From assembly GCA_031081585.1 (NCBI GenBank), contig JAVHLY010000004.1, positions 52,928 through 116,927 of the forward strand: DNA of 64,000 bases, given 5' to 3'. Position 1 is the first letter of the stretch; each line of letters opens with the position of its first letter. A program made the translations under genes and the position numbers. This DNA comes from Armatimonadota bacterium. GTDB taxonomy: Bacteria; Sysuimicrobiota; Sysuimicrobiia; Sysuimicrobiales; Humicultoraceae. The notes beneath the pieces were generated by a model that did not search any database, was not told where the DNA came from, and worked only from the letters and a program-made list of their open reading frames with translations. Shown one piece after another: positions 8,647 through 17,387 of the stretch.

Positions 8647-9456
8647 ATGAGCGTGTTCGTGGCTTCACGGGAGTGGGCGGCGCGGATGCGGATGCGCCTG
8701 CCGGCCGGGATACGCCCGGACCGCTACCGCCTGGCCCGGTGGGGCTCGCTGCTGCTCTGCCTGGTCGGGTGGGAGGCGCTGGGACGGCGCGCCGCCGGGA
8801 CGCTGACCCTCCCGCCGGCCTCGGCGGTGCTGCAGGCCCTGGCCCGGCAACTGACGGACGCGCGGTTCTGGGCGGCGTGCGCCACGACGCTGGAGGCGCT
8901 GGCGGTGGGGCTGGTCCTGCTGGTCGCCCTCGGCATCCCGCTGGGCCTCGCCTGCGGCCGCTACCCGCTGGCGGGGCGGATCGCCGAGCCGTACCTGGGC
9001 TTCCTGCTGGCGGTGCCGGCTTCGCCCATGGTTCCGGTCTTCGTCATCGCCTTCGGCATCGGGCTGGCCGCGCGCGTGGCCACCATCGTCGCCTTCGCCC
9101 TGCCGCTGCTCATCCTGAACACCGCCGCCGGGGTGCGGCTGGCGCCGGTCCGGCTGGTGGAGATGGCCCGGTCCTTCGGCGCCGGGGAGGGGATGGTCTT
9201 CCGGCGGGTGATTCTGCCGGCGGCGATGCCGGCCATCGGCGCCGGGCTGCGGCTGGCCTCCGCCCGGGCGGTGGTGGGGATGGTCGTCTCGGAGCTGATC
9301 ATCATCGCGGTGGGGCTGGGGCGGCTCATCAGCACCTACAGCGCCACCTTCGACAACGCCAACCTCTTCGCCGTGGTCCTGGCCGTCCTGGGCATCGGGC
9401 TGGGCGTGGCGCGGCTGATGACGTGGGTGGAACGGAGGCTGGCCCCGTGGAGCTGA
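8647..9456 (+). CDS. ABC transporter permease (SsuC/TauC type), first
   Basis: A roughly 269-residue inner-membrane permease with about six hydrophobic spans. The EAA loop is visible as VEMARSFGAGEGMVFRRVIL, the contact site for the ATPase. The start is uncertain: ATG 8647 is used here, GTG 8632 lies upstream, and GTG 8653 has the better spacing to GAGGA at 8641. It overlaps the ATPase start by 10 bp. A second, different permease follows the ATPase, so the channel is probably a heterodimer. Confidence 0.9.
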   Translation: MSVFVASREWAARMRMRLPAGIRPDRYRLARWGSLLLCLVGWEALGRRAAGTLTLPPASAVLQALARQLTDARFWAACATTLEALAVGLVLLVALGIPLGLACGRYPLAGRIAEPYLGFLLAVPASPMVPVFVIAFGIGLAARVATIVAFALPLLILNTAAGVRLAPVRLVEMARSFGAGEGMVFRRVILPAAMPAIGAGLRLASARAVVGMVVSELIIIAVGLGRLISTYSATFDNANLFAVVLAVLGIGLGVARLMTWVERRLAPWS

Positions 9457-10226
9457 TCGTCCCCGCCATCGAGGTGCGAGAGGTGGTGAAGGCCTTCCGC
9501 GGCCCGGAGGGCGAGCCGCTGCCGGTGCTGGAGCGCCTGAGCTTCGTCGTCCCGCCGCGGCAGTTCGTCGCCGTCATCGGCCCGAGCGGCTGCGGGAAGA
9601 CGACGCTGCTGCGCGTGCTGGACGGGCTGACCCCGGCCGACGGCGGCGAGGTGCGGGTCTTCGGCCGCCGCGTCACCGGTCCGGGCCCGGATCGGGCGGT
9701 GGTCTTCCAGGACTTCGCCCTGCTGCCCTGGGCCACCGTGCTGGAGAACGTCGCCTTCCCGCTGGAGATCCGGCGCATCCCCTCGCCGGAGCGCGAGCGC
9801 CGCGCGCGCGCCGCCATCGCGCTGGTGGGGCTGGACGGTTTCGAGGGCTACTACCCCCAGGCGCTGTCGGGCGGGATGCAGCAGCGGGTGGGACTGGCCC
9901 GGGCCCTGGTGGTGGACCCGCAGGTGCTCCTGCTGGACGAGCCCTTCGGGGCGCTGGACGCGCAGACCCGGATGCTGCTGCAAGACGAGCTGCTGGCCCT
10001 GTGGCAGCGGCGCCCGACCACCGTCGTGCTCGTCACCCATGACATGGCCGAGGCGGTCTACCTGGCCGACCGGGTGCTGGTGATGAGTCCGCGCCCGGGG
10101 CGGATCATCGAGGAGGTGCCGATTCCCCTGCCGCGGCCGCGGGACCAGAGCGTGCGCCGTTCGGCGCGCTTCGCCGAGCTCGTGGAGGAGGTGTGGGCGT
10201 GCCTGCGGGGCTTCGTGCGCCTGTGA
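9447..10226 (+). CDS. ABC transporter ATP-binding protein (SsuB/TauB type)
   Basis: A 259-residue ATPase starting at GTG 9447, with GGAGG eight bases upstream and overlapping the permease end. It has the full motif set: Walker A GPSGCGKTTLL, Q-loop VFQDFALLPW, signature LSGGMQQRVGLARAL, Walker B VLLLDEPFGALD and the H-loop VLVTHDMAEAV. The domain closes with the usual MSPRPGRIIEEVPIPLPRPR of nitrate/sulfonate-type importers. It overlaps the next permease by 28 bp, which implies translational coupling. Confidence 0.95.
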   Translation: MELIVPAIEVREVVKAFRGPEGEPLPVLERLSFVVPPRQFVAVIGPSGCGKTTLLRVLDGLTPADGGEVRVFGRRVTGPGPDRAVVFQDFALLPWATVLENVAFPLEIRRIPSPERERRARAAIALVGLDGFEGYYPQALSGGMQQRVGLARALVVDPQVLLLDEPFGALDAQTRMLLQDELLALWQRRPTTVVLVTHDMAEAVYLADRVLVMSPRPGRIIEEVPIPLPRPRDQSVRRSARFAELVEEVWACLRGFVRL

Positions 10227-10993
10227 GGCGCCCCTGGCCGGACCGGCAGCGTCGGGCGGCCGAACGCACCCCCTGGGTCCTGACGCTGGTCCCGCTCGCC
10301 GCGGGCTGGGAGGTGGTGGGCCGCTCGGGGCGCTTCCCCTTCGTCCCACCGCTCTCCCGGGTGGCGGACGCGGCCGTGCTGCTGGCCGCGCGCGGGGAGC
10401 TGTGGCGGCACGGCCTGCGCACCCTGGCCGCGGTGCTGGCGGGGTTCGCCCTGGCCGCCCTGGTGGGGACGGTGCTGGGCGTCCTCATGGGGCGCTCCCG
10501 CTGGGTGGACGCCGTGGCGGGCCTGTACGTCGACCTCTTCCAGGTCACCCCCGCCGCCGCCAAGGTGCCGGTGCTCATCCTCCTCTTCGGCCTGGGGCCG
10601 GAGAGCATCCTGGCCACGGTGGTGCTCTTCAGCGTCTTCGTGGTAACGGTGAACGTCCGCGCCGGCGTGCGGGCCGTGCCGCCGGGGCTGGTGGAGATGG
10701 CGCGTGCCTTCGGCGCCGGGGAGGCGGTGCTGCTGCGGCGGGTCGTCCTCCCCGCTGCGCTGCCGCTCGTCCTGACCGGGTTGCGCGCGGGGATCGGCCG
10801 GGCCGTGAACGGCGCGGTCCTCGGCGAGATGCTCATCTCCATCGTGGGGATCGGCGGGCTGCTCATGTACTACGGGGGCGCCTTCCGCATGGACGTGCTC
10901 TGTGCGTTGATCCTGGGGATCGCCCTGCTGGCCACCGCCCTCATGGGGGCGGTGCGGGCGGTGGAGCGGCGGGTCCTGCGCTGGACCCTCTGA
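10199..10993 (+). CDS. ABC transporter permease (SsuC/TauC type), second
   Basis: A 264-residue permease. GTG 10199 lies seven bases after GGAGGAGG, which decides the start over GTG 10193. It has about six membrane spans and the EAA loop VEMARAFGAGEAVLLRRVVL, followed by LRAGIGRAVNGAVLGEML. It is clearly paralogous to the permease before the ATPase but not identical, so both probably form one heterodimeric channel with the ATPase. Confidence 0.91.
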   Translation: MPAGLRAPVRRPWPDRQRRAAERTPWVLTLVPLAAGWEVVGRSGRFPFVPPLSRVADAAVLLAARGELWRHGLRTLAAVLAGFALAALVGTVLGVLMGRSRWVDAVAGLYVDLFQVTPAAAKVPVLILLFGLGPESILATVVLFSVFVVTVNVRAGVRAVPPGLVEMARAFGAGEAVLLRRVVLPAALPLVLTGLRAGIGRAVNGAVLGEMLISIVGIGGLLMYYGGAFRMDVLCALILGIALLATALMGAVRAVERRVLRWTL

Positions 10994-11021
10994 GCGGCGC
11001 CCCGTCGAGGAGGCAGACCTG

Positions 11022-11918
11022 ATGGAGGGGCGGTACGAGACCATCCTGGTGAGGGACGACGACGGGATCGTGACGGTCACCTTCAACCGGCCCGAGAAGA
11101 AGAACGCCATGAACCCCACGCTGCACCGGGAGATGCACGCGGCGCTCACGGCCCTGGCCGCGGACGACCGGGTGCGCGTGCTGGTCATCACCGGAGCGGG
11201 GGACGCCTTCAGCGCCGGAATGGACCTGAAGGAGTACTTCTACGACCTCAAGGACCGGCCCCGGGAGGTGGACCGCAACCGCGTCATCTCCCAGGAGTGG
11301 CGCGACCGCAAGCTGCGGCTCTTCCCCGCGCCCACCATCGCCATGGTGAACGGGTACTGCTTCGGCGGGGCGCTGCCGGTGGTGGCGGCCTGCGACCTGG
11401 CCCTGGCCGCCGAGGAGGCGCTCTTCGGCCTCTCCGAGGTGAACTTCAAGGGCATCCCGGCCGGGCCGGTGGCCATGGCCATGGGGCGCGTCCTCCACCC
11501 GCGCGACGCCCTGTGGCACATGCTGCTGGGCGAGCCGTTCGACGGCCGCCGGGCGGCGGAGCTGAAGCTGGTGAACCGGGCGGTGCCGCGGGCGCAGCTG
11601 GCCGCGGAGACCTACGCCGTGGCCGCCGCCCTGCGGGCGAAAGACCCCCACGCGCTGCGCCTGACCAAGGAGCTCTTCCGCCACAGCCTGGGGATGGACC
11701 CCGACGCCGCGCTGGCCTTCGCCAACGCCAAGGTGCGGGAGCTGACCTACCTGCAGCAGGGGGGCTGGATCGAGGAAGGCATCGGGGCGTTCCTGGCGGG
11801 GCGGTCGCGGCCGGGGTTGGGGGCGGAGGGCGTCGCGTCCGATCCGGACGCAATACCCTCCTCCACGACCGACCGCCCTGGTCGCCACGACGTGCCGCCG
11901 CCTCCAGGGGGGCGCTGA
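11022..11918 (+). CDS. Enoyl-CoA hydratase/isomerase, hydroxycinnamoyl-CoA hydratase/lyase-like
   Basis: A 298-residue crotonase-fold protein with a good GAGGAGG site. The N terminus (NRPEKKNAMNPTLHREM, ITGAGDAFSAGMDLKEYF, KPTIAMVNG-like PTIAMVNGYCFGGALPV, ALFGLSEVNF) follows p-hydroxycinnamoyl-CoA hydratase/lyase more closely than ordinary crotonases; that family shortens feruloyl-type CoA esters to aldehydes plus acetyl-CoA. The glutamate of GLSE is kept. In my hand alignment the family's active-site serine (before LVACD) and the late tyrosine are not conserved, so plain hydratase activity is equally possible. About 40 extra low-complexity residues follow the domain. Confidence 0.85.
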   Translation: MEGRYETILVRDDDGIVTVTFNRPEKKNAMNPTLHREMHAALTALAADDRVRVLVITGAGDAFSAGMDLKEYFYDLKDRPREVDRNRVISQEWRDRKLRLFPAPTIAMVNGYCFGGALPVVAACDLALAAEEALFGLSEVNFKGIPAGPVAMAMGRVLHPRDALWHMLLGEPFDGRRAAELKLVNRAVPRAQLAAETYAVAAALRAKDPHALRLTKELFRHSLGMDPDAALAFANAKVRELTYLQQGGWIEEGIGAFLAGRSRPGLGAEGVASDPDAIPSSTTDRPGRHDVPPPPGGR

Positions 11919-11945
11919 ACGCCCGTCGGCGGCGGGGAGGGATCC

Positions 11946-13520
11946 GTGACCACCGCAGCTCCCGTACCCTCTGCGCTGTCCTCGGGCTCCGTGCCGATCG
12001 AAGAGGAGCCCTACGTGCACCTGCGCCTGGAGGACGGTGGGGTGACGGTGCGGGGGAACCCGGCGGTGACGTTGGGTCACCGGGTTCCCCGGGGAGCGGG
12101 GGAGAAGCCGGACGGCGTCTTCGCAGCCTGGTCCTGGGACGGCCGTGTCCTGCGCGTGGAGAACGACCGCTACGGGTGCTATCCGCTGTACTATGCCGCC
12201 GCTCCGGGCGAGCTCCGCCTCTCTCCCTCCATCCCGCGGCTTCTGCGCGCCGGGGTGTCGCGGGAAGTGGACGAGACGGCCCTCGGCGTCTTCCTGCGGC
12301 TGGGCTACTTTCTGGACGATGAAACACCGTTCCGGGCCATCCGGGCCGTGCCGCCCGACGCGACGTTCATCTGGCGCGACGGGCAGCTCGAGGTCAGCGG
12401 GCGCTACGCCGGCAGCCCGGAGCAGACCATCACCCGGAGGGCCGCCATCGACGCCTACGTCGAGCTGTTCCGGCAGGCGATCCGCCGCCGTCCCCCGACG
12501 GAGGAGGCGGTGGTGACCCTGAGCGGCGGGCGGGATTCCCGGCACATCCTCCTGGAACTGTGCGCACAGGGCACCCCACCCCGGCGGTGCGTCACCACCT
12601 ACCGGTCCTTTCCGTCCATGCTGGGCCGTCACGCGCCCAGCGAGGACGTGGAGCTCGCCCGGGCCCTGGCCGAAGCCGTCAGGGTGGAGCACGTGCTGGT
12701 CCCGCAGTCCCCTTCGGCGCTGCGCGCCGAGCGCCGCAAGAACCTGCTGACCGGCTTCTGCACAGACGAGCATGGGTGGTACGTCGCGGTGGCCGACTAC
12801 CTGAAGGGCCACGCCACGGCCGTGTACGACGGGATCGCCGGCGACGGGCTCTCCGAGGACCCGCTGCTCGACGCGGAGGGGCTGCGCCTCTACCGGGAGG
12901 GGCGGCTGGGCGAGCTGGCAGACCGCTGGCTCGACGAGCGGGAGGAGGCTCTCCTCCGCACGCTCATCCCGCCGATGTGGGCGGGGGCGGCCGACCGCGA
13001 CCGGGTCCACGCGCGCCTGGTGGCGGAGCTGCGCGCCTTCGCGGGCGCGCCCAATCCGGTGGGGACCTTCCTCTTCTGGAGCCTCACCCGCCGCGAGACC
13101 GCCCTGGCCCCCTACGGCCTGCTGCGCGGGGTCGACCTCGTCTACAGTCCCTACCTGGACCACGATCTCTACGACTTCCTGACGTCGCTGCCTGGGGAGA
13201 TGCTGCTGGGCCACCGGTTCCACACGGAGACGATCGCGCGGGGGCATCCCCGCTACGCCGCCTTTCCCTACCCCTCGAAGGATGCGGCGGCCCTGCGGCG
13301 GCCGGTGCGTCATCGGTCCTTCACCCTGGAGGTGCTCCGCGAGGTGCTCGCCCGGCCCACGGCGTTCCGGGCGACGCTGGTCCCCACACTCCTCGCCGCG
13401 CTGGCCCGGGGAGCCCCCCGCTGGGTGTTGCCGGTCGTCGTCTACCTCATGCAGCTCGAGGAGGTCTGCCGCGACCTGCCGGCGTGGTGGCGGGCCGGTG
13501 AGCCCGGCGAGGGGGCCTGA
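11946..13520 (+). CDS. Asparagine-synthetase-like amide ligase lacking the glutaminase cysteine
   Basis: A 524-residue member of the asparagine synthetase superfamily. The C-terminal ATP pyrophosphatase domain is intact, with the PP-loop TLSGGRDSRHILLEL near residue 190 and YDGIAGDGLSEDP. The N-terminal part has the Ntn-like fold remnants (ENDRYGCYPLYYA) but not the MCGI start, so Cys2, which hydrolyses glutamine, is absent. Such proteins activate a carboxylate with ATP and join it to an amine directly, as in lasso-peptide cyclases and several natural-product and glycan pathways. Next gene, 5 bp on, is a SpeD-like decarboxylase that could provide the amine. GTG start after GGGAGGG. Confidence 0.82.
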   Translation: MTTAAPVPSALSSGSVPIEEEPYVHLRLEDGGVTVRGNPAVTLGHRVPRGAGEKPDGVFAAWSWDGRVLRVENDRYGCYPLYYAAAPGELRLSPSIPRLLRAGVSREVDETALGVFLRLGYFLDDETPFRAIRAVPPDATFIWRDGQLEVSGRYAGSPEQTITRRAAIDAYVELFRQAIRRRPPTEEAVVTLSGGRDSRHILLELCAQGTPPRRCVTTYRSFPSMLGRHAPSEDVELARALAEAVRVEHVLVPQSPSALRAERRKNLLTGFCTDEHGWYVAVADYLKGHATAVYDGIAGDGLSEDPLLDAEGLRLYREGRLGELADRWLDEREEALLRTLIPPMWAGAADRDRVHARLVAELRAFAGAPNPVGTFLFWSLTRRETALAPYGLLRGVDLVYSPYLDHDLYDFLTSLPGEMLLGHRFHTETIARGHPRYAAFPYPSKDAAALRRPVRHRSFTLEVLREVLARPTAFRATLVPTLLAALARGAPRWVLPVVVYLMQLEEVCRDLPAWWRAGEPGEGA

Positions 13521-13525
13521 CGTCC

Positions 13526-14365
13526 GTGTACCACGTTACCCTCGACGGCTTCCGCGGGTACCGTTCGCGCTTCGACGACATTCGGCTCGTCCAGGAAGTC
13601 CTGGAGGGACTGCCCGTGATCCTCGAGTTGCAGCCGACGATGCCGGCGTTCCTGCTCCCCTACTACAACGGCGTGGTCCCCGAGGACTGCGGCATCAGCG
13701 CGTTCGTGTTCCTGGAAGGCGGCCACTGCACCATCCACACCTTCTCCTTCCGTGAGACGTATTTTGCTGACGTCGTCTCGCCGCGGGCGTTCGATGCCGA
13801 GCGGCTGTATCGGCACTTGCAGGCCGCCTTCCCGTGCGCCATCACCGCTGTCAGTGCCCTGTCCCGTGACGGGACTCCGGTCGAGGCGCCCGAGGCGGAC
13901 CCGGAGGCCGACTTCGGCCCGCACTACTTCCTGGACCTCATGGACTACGCCGGCCCGGCCCACCTGGACGAGGTGTTCGACCTGTTCGACCGGCTGCCGG
14001 GGGTGATCGGGATGACACCGATCATGCGTCCGTACGTCCTGCGGGGCCGGACGGCGGACGGCCGGCAGCACGTTAGCGCGATGACCATGATCGCGGAGAG
14101 TCACCTCGCCCTGCACGTCTTCCCCGGGGACCGTCGGGCGCACTTCGACCTGTTCTCGTGTCGCTTCTTCGACCACACCGCGGTCATCCCGCGGATCCGG
14201 CGGGAGTTGCCCGGGACGATCCGCGGGGAAGCGCTCATCGCCCGAGGGCGGCGCTATCGCTACCTGCGGATGGACGGGCCGGGACACACGGCCCAGGCCC
14301 GGGCGTGGGTCAGGGTCTTGCCGGCCTCGGCGGCCGCGGAGGAGGTCGGCGCATCCTCCGGGTGA
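13526..14365 (+). CDS. Tandem S-adenosylmethionine decarboxylase (SpeD)-like protein
   Basis: A 279-residue protein made of two SpeD-like halves. The second half has HVSAMTMIAESHLALHVF and FDLFSCRFFD, matching the class 1B pattern: predicted self-cleavage between Glu191 and Ser192 to make the pyruvoyl group, His193 next to it, and a Cys212 where the proton donor lies. The first half repeats the pattern (GISAFVFLEGGHCTIHTF) but has Gly-Gly in place of Glu-Ser, so it cannot process itself. Family members decarboxylate S-adenosylmethionine; others are known to act on arginine or ornithine. With no spermidine synthase nearby and glycan genes around it, a biosynthetic amine for the adjacent ligase is the better guess. 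Confidence 0.78.
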   Translation: MYHVTLDGFRGYRSRFDDIRLVQEVLEGLPVILELQPTMPAFLLPYYNGVVPEDCGISAFVFLEGGHCTIHTFSFRETYFADVVSPRAFDAERLYRHLQAAFPCAITAVSALSRDGTPVEAPEADPEADFGPHYFLDLMDYAGPAHLDEVFDLFDRLPGVIGMTPIMRPYVLRGRTADGRQHVSAMTMIAESHLALHVFPGDRRAHFDLFSCRFFDHTAVIPRIRRELPGTIRGEALIARGRRYRYLRMDGPGHTAQARAWVRVLPASAAAEEVGASSG

Positions 14366-14369
14366 TCCG

Positions 14370-15509
14370 ATGACCGCCAGTCCGTCCATGAGGCTGCGAC
14401 CATCCGTGGCCTTGGTCCACCACGGGCAGTTCTCCGGGTGCACGGCATCGCTGCGCGGCGCCCTGGCCGCGCGGATGTCGGTGGTCGACCTGGACCTGCT
14501 CCGCCTGGCGCGGCGCCCCGCGTTGCTGCGCGCCCGGGTGCGCGCGACGTGGGAAGCGCAGCGAACGGGCAGGGGGACGCCCTGGGTGAAGACGGGGGCC
14601 TGGTCCCGGGCCTGTCAGCAGTGGGCGGAGGAGCACGGGTTCCTTGCGCCACACCGTCCCGTCCTGTTCCTGCAGACCCTCTCAGCCTTCGTGCTGGACA
14701 GGGCGGGGCCACGGTACGCCGTCTACACCGATCGGGTCAGCGCCGAGGGGGCGACCCGGGACGGGGTCTACGCGTCGCGGTTCACACCGGCGTGGCGGGC
14801 CCGGGAGCGGGTGTTCCTCCAGCGGGCGGAACGGGTCTTCGTGATGGGTCCGGCAACACAAGACGTGCTGGAACGGGAGTACGGCGTCCCGCGGTGGCGC
14901 GTCAGTGTGGTCGGCGGCGGGCCCAACGTCCCGCTCACCGGGCCCGTCCAAGCCGACCGGTGCCGTGCCCTGCTCTTCGTGGGGCGGGAGTGGGAGATGA
15001 AGGGCGGCCCGCTGGTGTTGCGCGCCTTCCAGCAGCTGCGCCGTCGGTTCCCCGACCTGGAACTCCTCATCGCGGGCTGCAGGCCGTTCGTCCGGCCCCC
15101 GGCGGGAGTGCGGATGTTGGGCTGGGTGCCTCGCGAGGCCATGGACGACGTCTACTCCGCGGCCCAGATCCTGGTGGTCCCCGGTTACAAGGAAGCATTT
15201 GGACACGCCTTCGTCGAGGGGCTCATCAAGGGCCTGCCCTGTGTGGCCTCGTGTGGAGGGAACCAGGCCGACCTGATCGCCGATGCCGGGCGCTGCGTCC
15301 CCCCCGGAGACGTGGGGGCGTTGCGCGTGGCGCTGGCCGAGGTCATCGCCCGCTACCCGGAGTACCGGCGTCGGGCCGTGCGACGGGGCCGGGAGCTGCG
15401 GGAACGCTTCGCCTGGGACCGCATTGCCGGCCGCATCCTGGGGGAGTTCCTGGAGGCGGCCCCGGTGTCCGGGGAGGACCCGGCGCGCCCGACACCAGCG
15501 CGGTCCTGA
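14370..15509 (+). CDS. GT4-family glycosyltransferase
   Basis: A 379-residue GT-B glycosyltransferase. The C-terminal nucleotide-sugar domain is clear: LLFVGREWEMKGGPLVLRAF, GVRMLGWVPREAMDDVYSAA, LVVPGYKEAFGHAFVEGL with the family's E-x7-E region, and VPPGDVGALRVALAEVI. The N-terminal acceptor domain is divergent. It is cytoplasmic and probably adds a sugar to the cluster's product. It follows the SpeD-like gene by 4 bp and the next gene by 16 bp. Confidence 0.88.
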   Translation: MTASPSMRLRPSVALVHHGQFSGCTASLRGALAARMSVVDLDLLRLARRPALLRARVRATWEAQRTGRGTPWVKTGAWSRACQQWAEEHGFLAPHRPVLFLQTLSAFVLDRAGPRYAVYTDRVSAEGATRDGVYASRFTPAWRARERVFLQRAERVFVMGPATQDVLEREYGVPRWRVSVVGGGPNVPLTGPVQADRCRALLFVGREWEMKGGPLVLRAFQQLRRRFPDLELLIAGCRPFVRPPAGVRMLGWVPREAMDDVYSAAQILVVPGYKEAFGHAFVEGLIKGLPCVASCGGNQADLIADAGRCVPPGDVGALRVALAEVIARYPEYRRRAVRRGRELRERFAWDRIAGRILGEFLEAAPVSGEDPARPTPARS

Positions 15510-15525
15510 CGATGGGAGGCCGATC

Positions 15526-16434
15526 ATGGACGTGGGGACCACGCGTCTCGTGAACCCCGAGCTGCGCGCCCGCCTCGATGGCGGGGCGCGCCCGCCGTGT
15601 CGCATCCGGCGCCCGGGCCATCTGGCCCTCGAGGTGGCGGACCTGGGCCGGGCGGTGGACTTCTACACCCGGATCCTCCGCCTGGTGCGTGTCGAAGAGG
15701 GGGAGGGCGTCGTCTACCTCCGGTCGCAGTTCGAGCACCACTGCCTGGAGCTGCATGGCACCGGCCGGTCGGGACTCCATCACGCCGGATGGGAGACGGA
15801 CAGCGACCAGGAGACCGAGGCTCTGCACGATGCCCTGGCCCGGCGGGGCGTCCCGGTGCGCGACGCCCCGCCCGAGCCGGGCCGGCGGGGCCGGGCCTTC
15901 CAGTTCCAGGACCCCATGGGGTTCTGGCACGAGGTCTACCGGGCCATGGACCGCCTCCCGGTGCTGGTGAGCAACGGTCCCTTCCCCGTCCTGCGCCAGG
16001 CCCACTTCGCCTTCAACTCCCCGGACGTGGATCGCGACCTGGAGTTCTTCCGGGCGGTAGGGTTTCGGGTCTCGGACTGGAGTCCGGGCCGGCAGGCCTC
16101 GCTCCGCTGCCTCCCGGAGCACCACAACATCTCGCTCTTTGCCCACGGGCGCGCACGCTTCCACCACCAGGGCTTTGACATCGGCTCCTGGGAGCACCTG
16201 AAGGGGATCCTCGACTGGATCGCCCACCAGGAGTACCCGGTCGAGGTGGGCCCCGTGCGTCACGCTCTGGGCAATAACATCTCGGTCTACCTGCTCGACC
16301 CCGACCGTTTCCGCATCGAGCTGTTCTGCGAGATGGAGCAGATCCTCGACGACGAGGATCACGAGAACCGCCGCCAGCCGCCGCTCTTCGACCTCTGGCG
16401 CCGCCAGCCCGTCCCGGCGGACTTCAGGGAGTAG
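15526..16434 (+). CDS. Type I extradiol dioxygenase-like (two-domain VOC) protein
   Basis: A 302-residue protein with two vicinal-oxygen-chelate domains, each in the length and layout of catechol 2,3-dioxygenase/BphC enzymes. In the C-terminal domain the likely iron ligands are His160 (RQAHFAFN), His214 (RFHHQGFDIG) and Glu265 (FRIELFCE), the 2-His-1-carboxylate set. The ATG at 15526 has GGGAGG upstream; the open frame reaches further back only as a shadow of the glycosyltransferase. An aromatic ring-cleaving enzyme is odd inside a glycan cluster; it may tailor a catechol-like group on the product or be a leftover of aromatic catabolism. Confidence 0.83.
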   Translation: MDVGTTRLVNPELRARLDGGARPPCRIRRPGHLALEVADLGRAVDFYTRILRLVRVEEGEGVVYLRSQFEHHCLELHGTGRSGLHHAGWETDSDQETEALHDALARRGVPVRDAPPEPGRRGRAFQFQDPMGFWHEVYRAMDRLPVLVSNGPFPVLRQAHFAFNSPDVDRDLEFFRAVGFRVSDWSPGRQASLRCLPEHHNISLFAHGRARFHHQGFDIGSWEHLKGILDWIAHQEYPVEVGPVRHALGNNISVYLLDPDRFRIELFCEMEQILDDEDHENRRQPPLFDLWRRQPVPADFRE

Positions 16435-16436
16435 GC

Positions 16437-17387
16437 GTGAGCGCGGAGCCCGCCCCGGCCGTCAGCGTCGTCCTGCCCACCTACAACCGGGCCGCAGTGC
16501 TCCCGCGGGCCGTCGAGAGCACGTTGCGGCAGACGTTTCCGGATTGGGAGCTCGTCATCGTGGACGACGGCTCAGTGGACGCGACAGGTGCAGTCCTGCA
16601 GCAGTTCGTCGACGGACGGATCCGCTACGTCCGAGGGGAGCACAACCGCGGCGTGGCGGCGGCACGCCAGGTGGGCCTCACACTTGCCCGCGCTCCCTAT
16701 GTCACCTTCCTGGATTCCGACGACGAGTACCGCCCGGAGAAACTGGCCGCGCAGGTCCGTGCGCTCCGGCAGCGAGGGGAGGCGGTGGAGTGCGGGATGC
16801 GGCTCGTCCTGCCCGACGGGCGTGAGCGGGACCTGGCCCCGGTGCTCTACCGCAAGTCGCCGGAACAGTTCGGGCTGGTCGCCCGCGGGATCAACCTGGC
16901 CACCCTGCTGATTCCCCGCGAGGCTGCGCTCGCGACCGGGTTCGATGAAGCGATCCGCTTCTCGATGTCGGACTGGGACTTCGTCCTCCGGCTCCTGCGT
17001 CGCTGCCGGGTGACCGCCGTCGTGCCGCAGCCGCTGGTCGTCCACTACAGCCACCGGGGGCCGCGCATGTCCACCGCCGCGAACCTGATGCGCGGGCTGG
17101 AATACGTGCTGGCCAAGTACGAGGGGACGGAGGTCCTGTCGCCGCGCGTGCGGGCGCGATTGCTCCATCGCCTGGCGGCGTACTGCATCGGACGGGGAGA
17201 CCTGCCGCGGGCACGGCAGCTCCTGCGGCGCTCGGTCGCGTCCTGGCCGTGGAGCGCTCCGCGCTGGCTCATGCTGGCGGCAGTCGCCCTCCAGCCGGTG
17301 GCCTTCGACCGATTCTACGCCGTCTACGGACGGGTGGCGCGAGTGCTGCAGCGCCTTCGCGTCCGGACGGGGGGCGTCCTGGCATGA
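16437..17387 (+). CDS. GT2-family glycosyltransferase
   Basis: A 316-residue GT-A glycosyltransferase: SVVLPTYNRAAVLPRAVEST, ELVIVDDGSVDATG and TFLDSDDEYRPEKL with the metal-binding DxD-like motif. It starts 2 bp after the dioxygenase stop and overlaps the following GT2 by 4 bp. The next protein is a close paralogue; both have the same helical C-terminal third without membrane spans, so they act in the cytoplasm on lipid-linked or soluble acceptors. Confidence 0.91.
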   Translation: MSAEPAPAVSVVLPTYNRAAVLPRAVESTLRQTFPDWELVIVDDGSVDATGAVLQQFVDGRIRYVRGEHNRGVAAARQVGLTLARAPYVTFLDSDDEYRPEKLAAQVRALRQRGEAVECGMRLVLPDGRERDLAPVLYRKSPEQFGLVARGINLATLLIPREAALATGFDEAIRFSMSDWDFVLRLLRRCRVTAVVPQPLVVHYSHRGPRMSTAANLMRGLEYVLAKYEGTEVLSPRVRARLLHRLAAYCIGRGDLPRARQLLRRSVASWPWSAPRWLMLAAVALQPVAFDRFYAVYGRVARVLQRLRVRTGGVLA

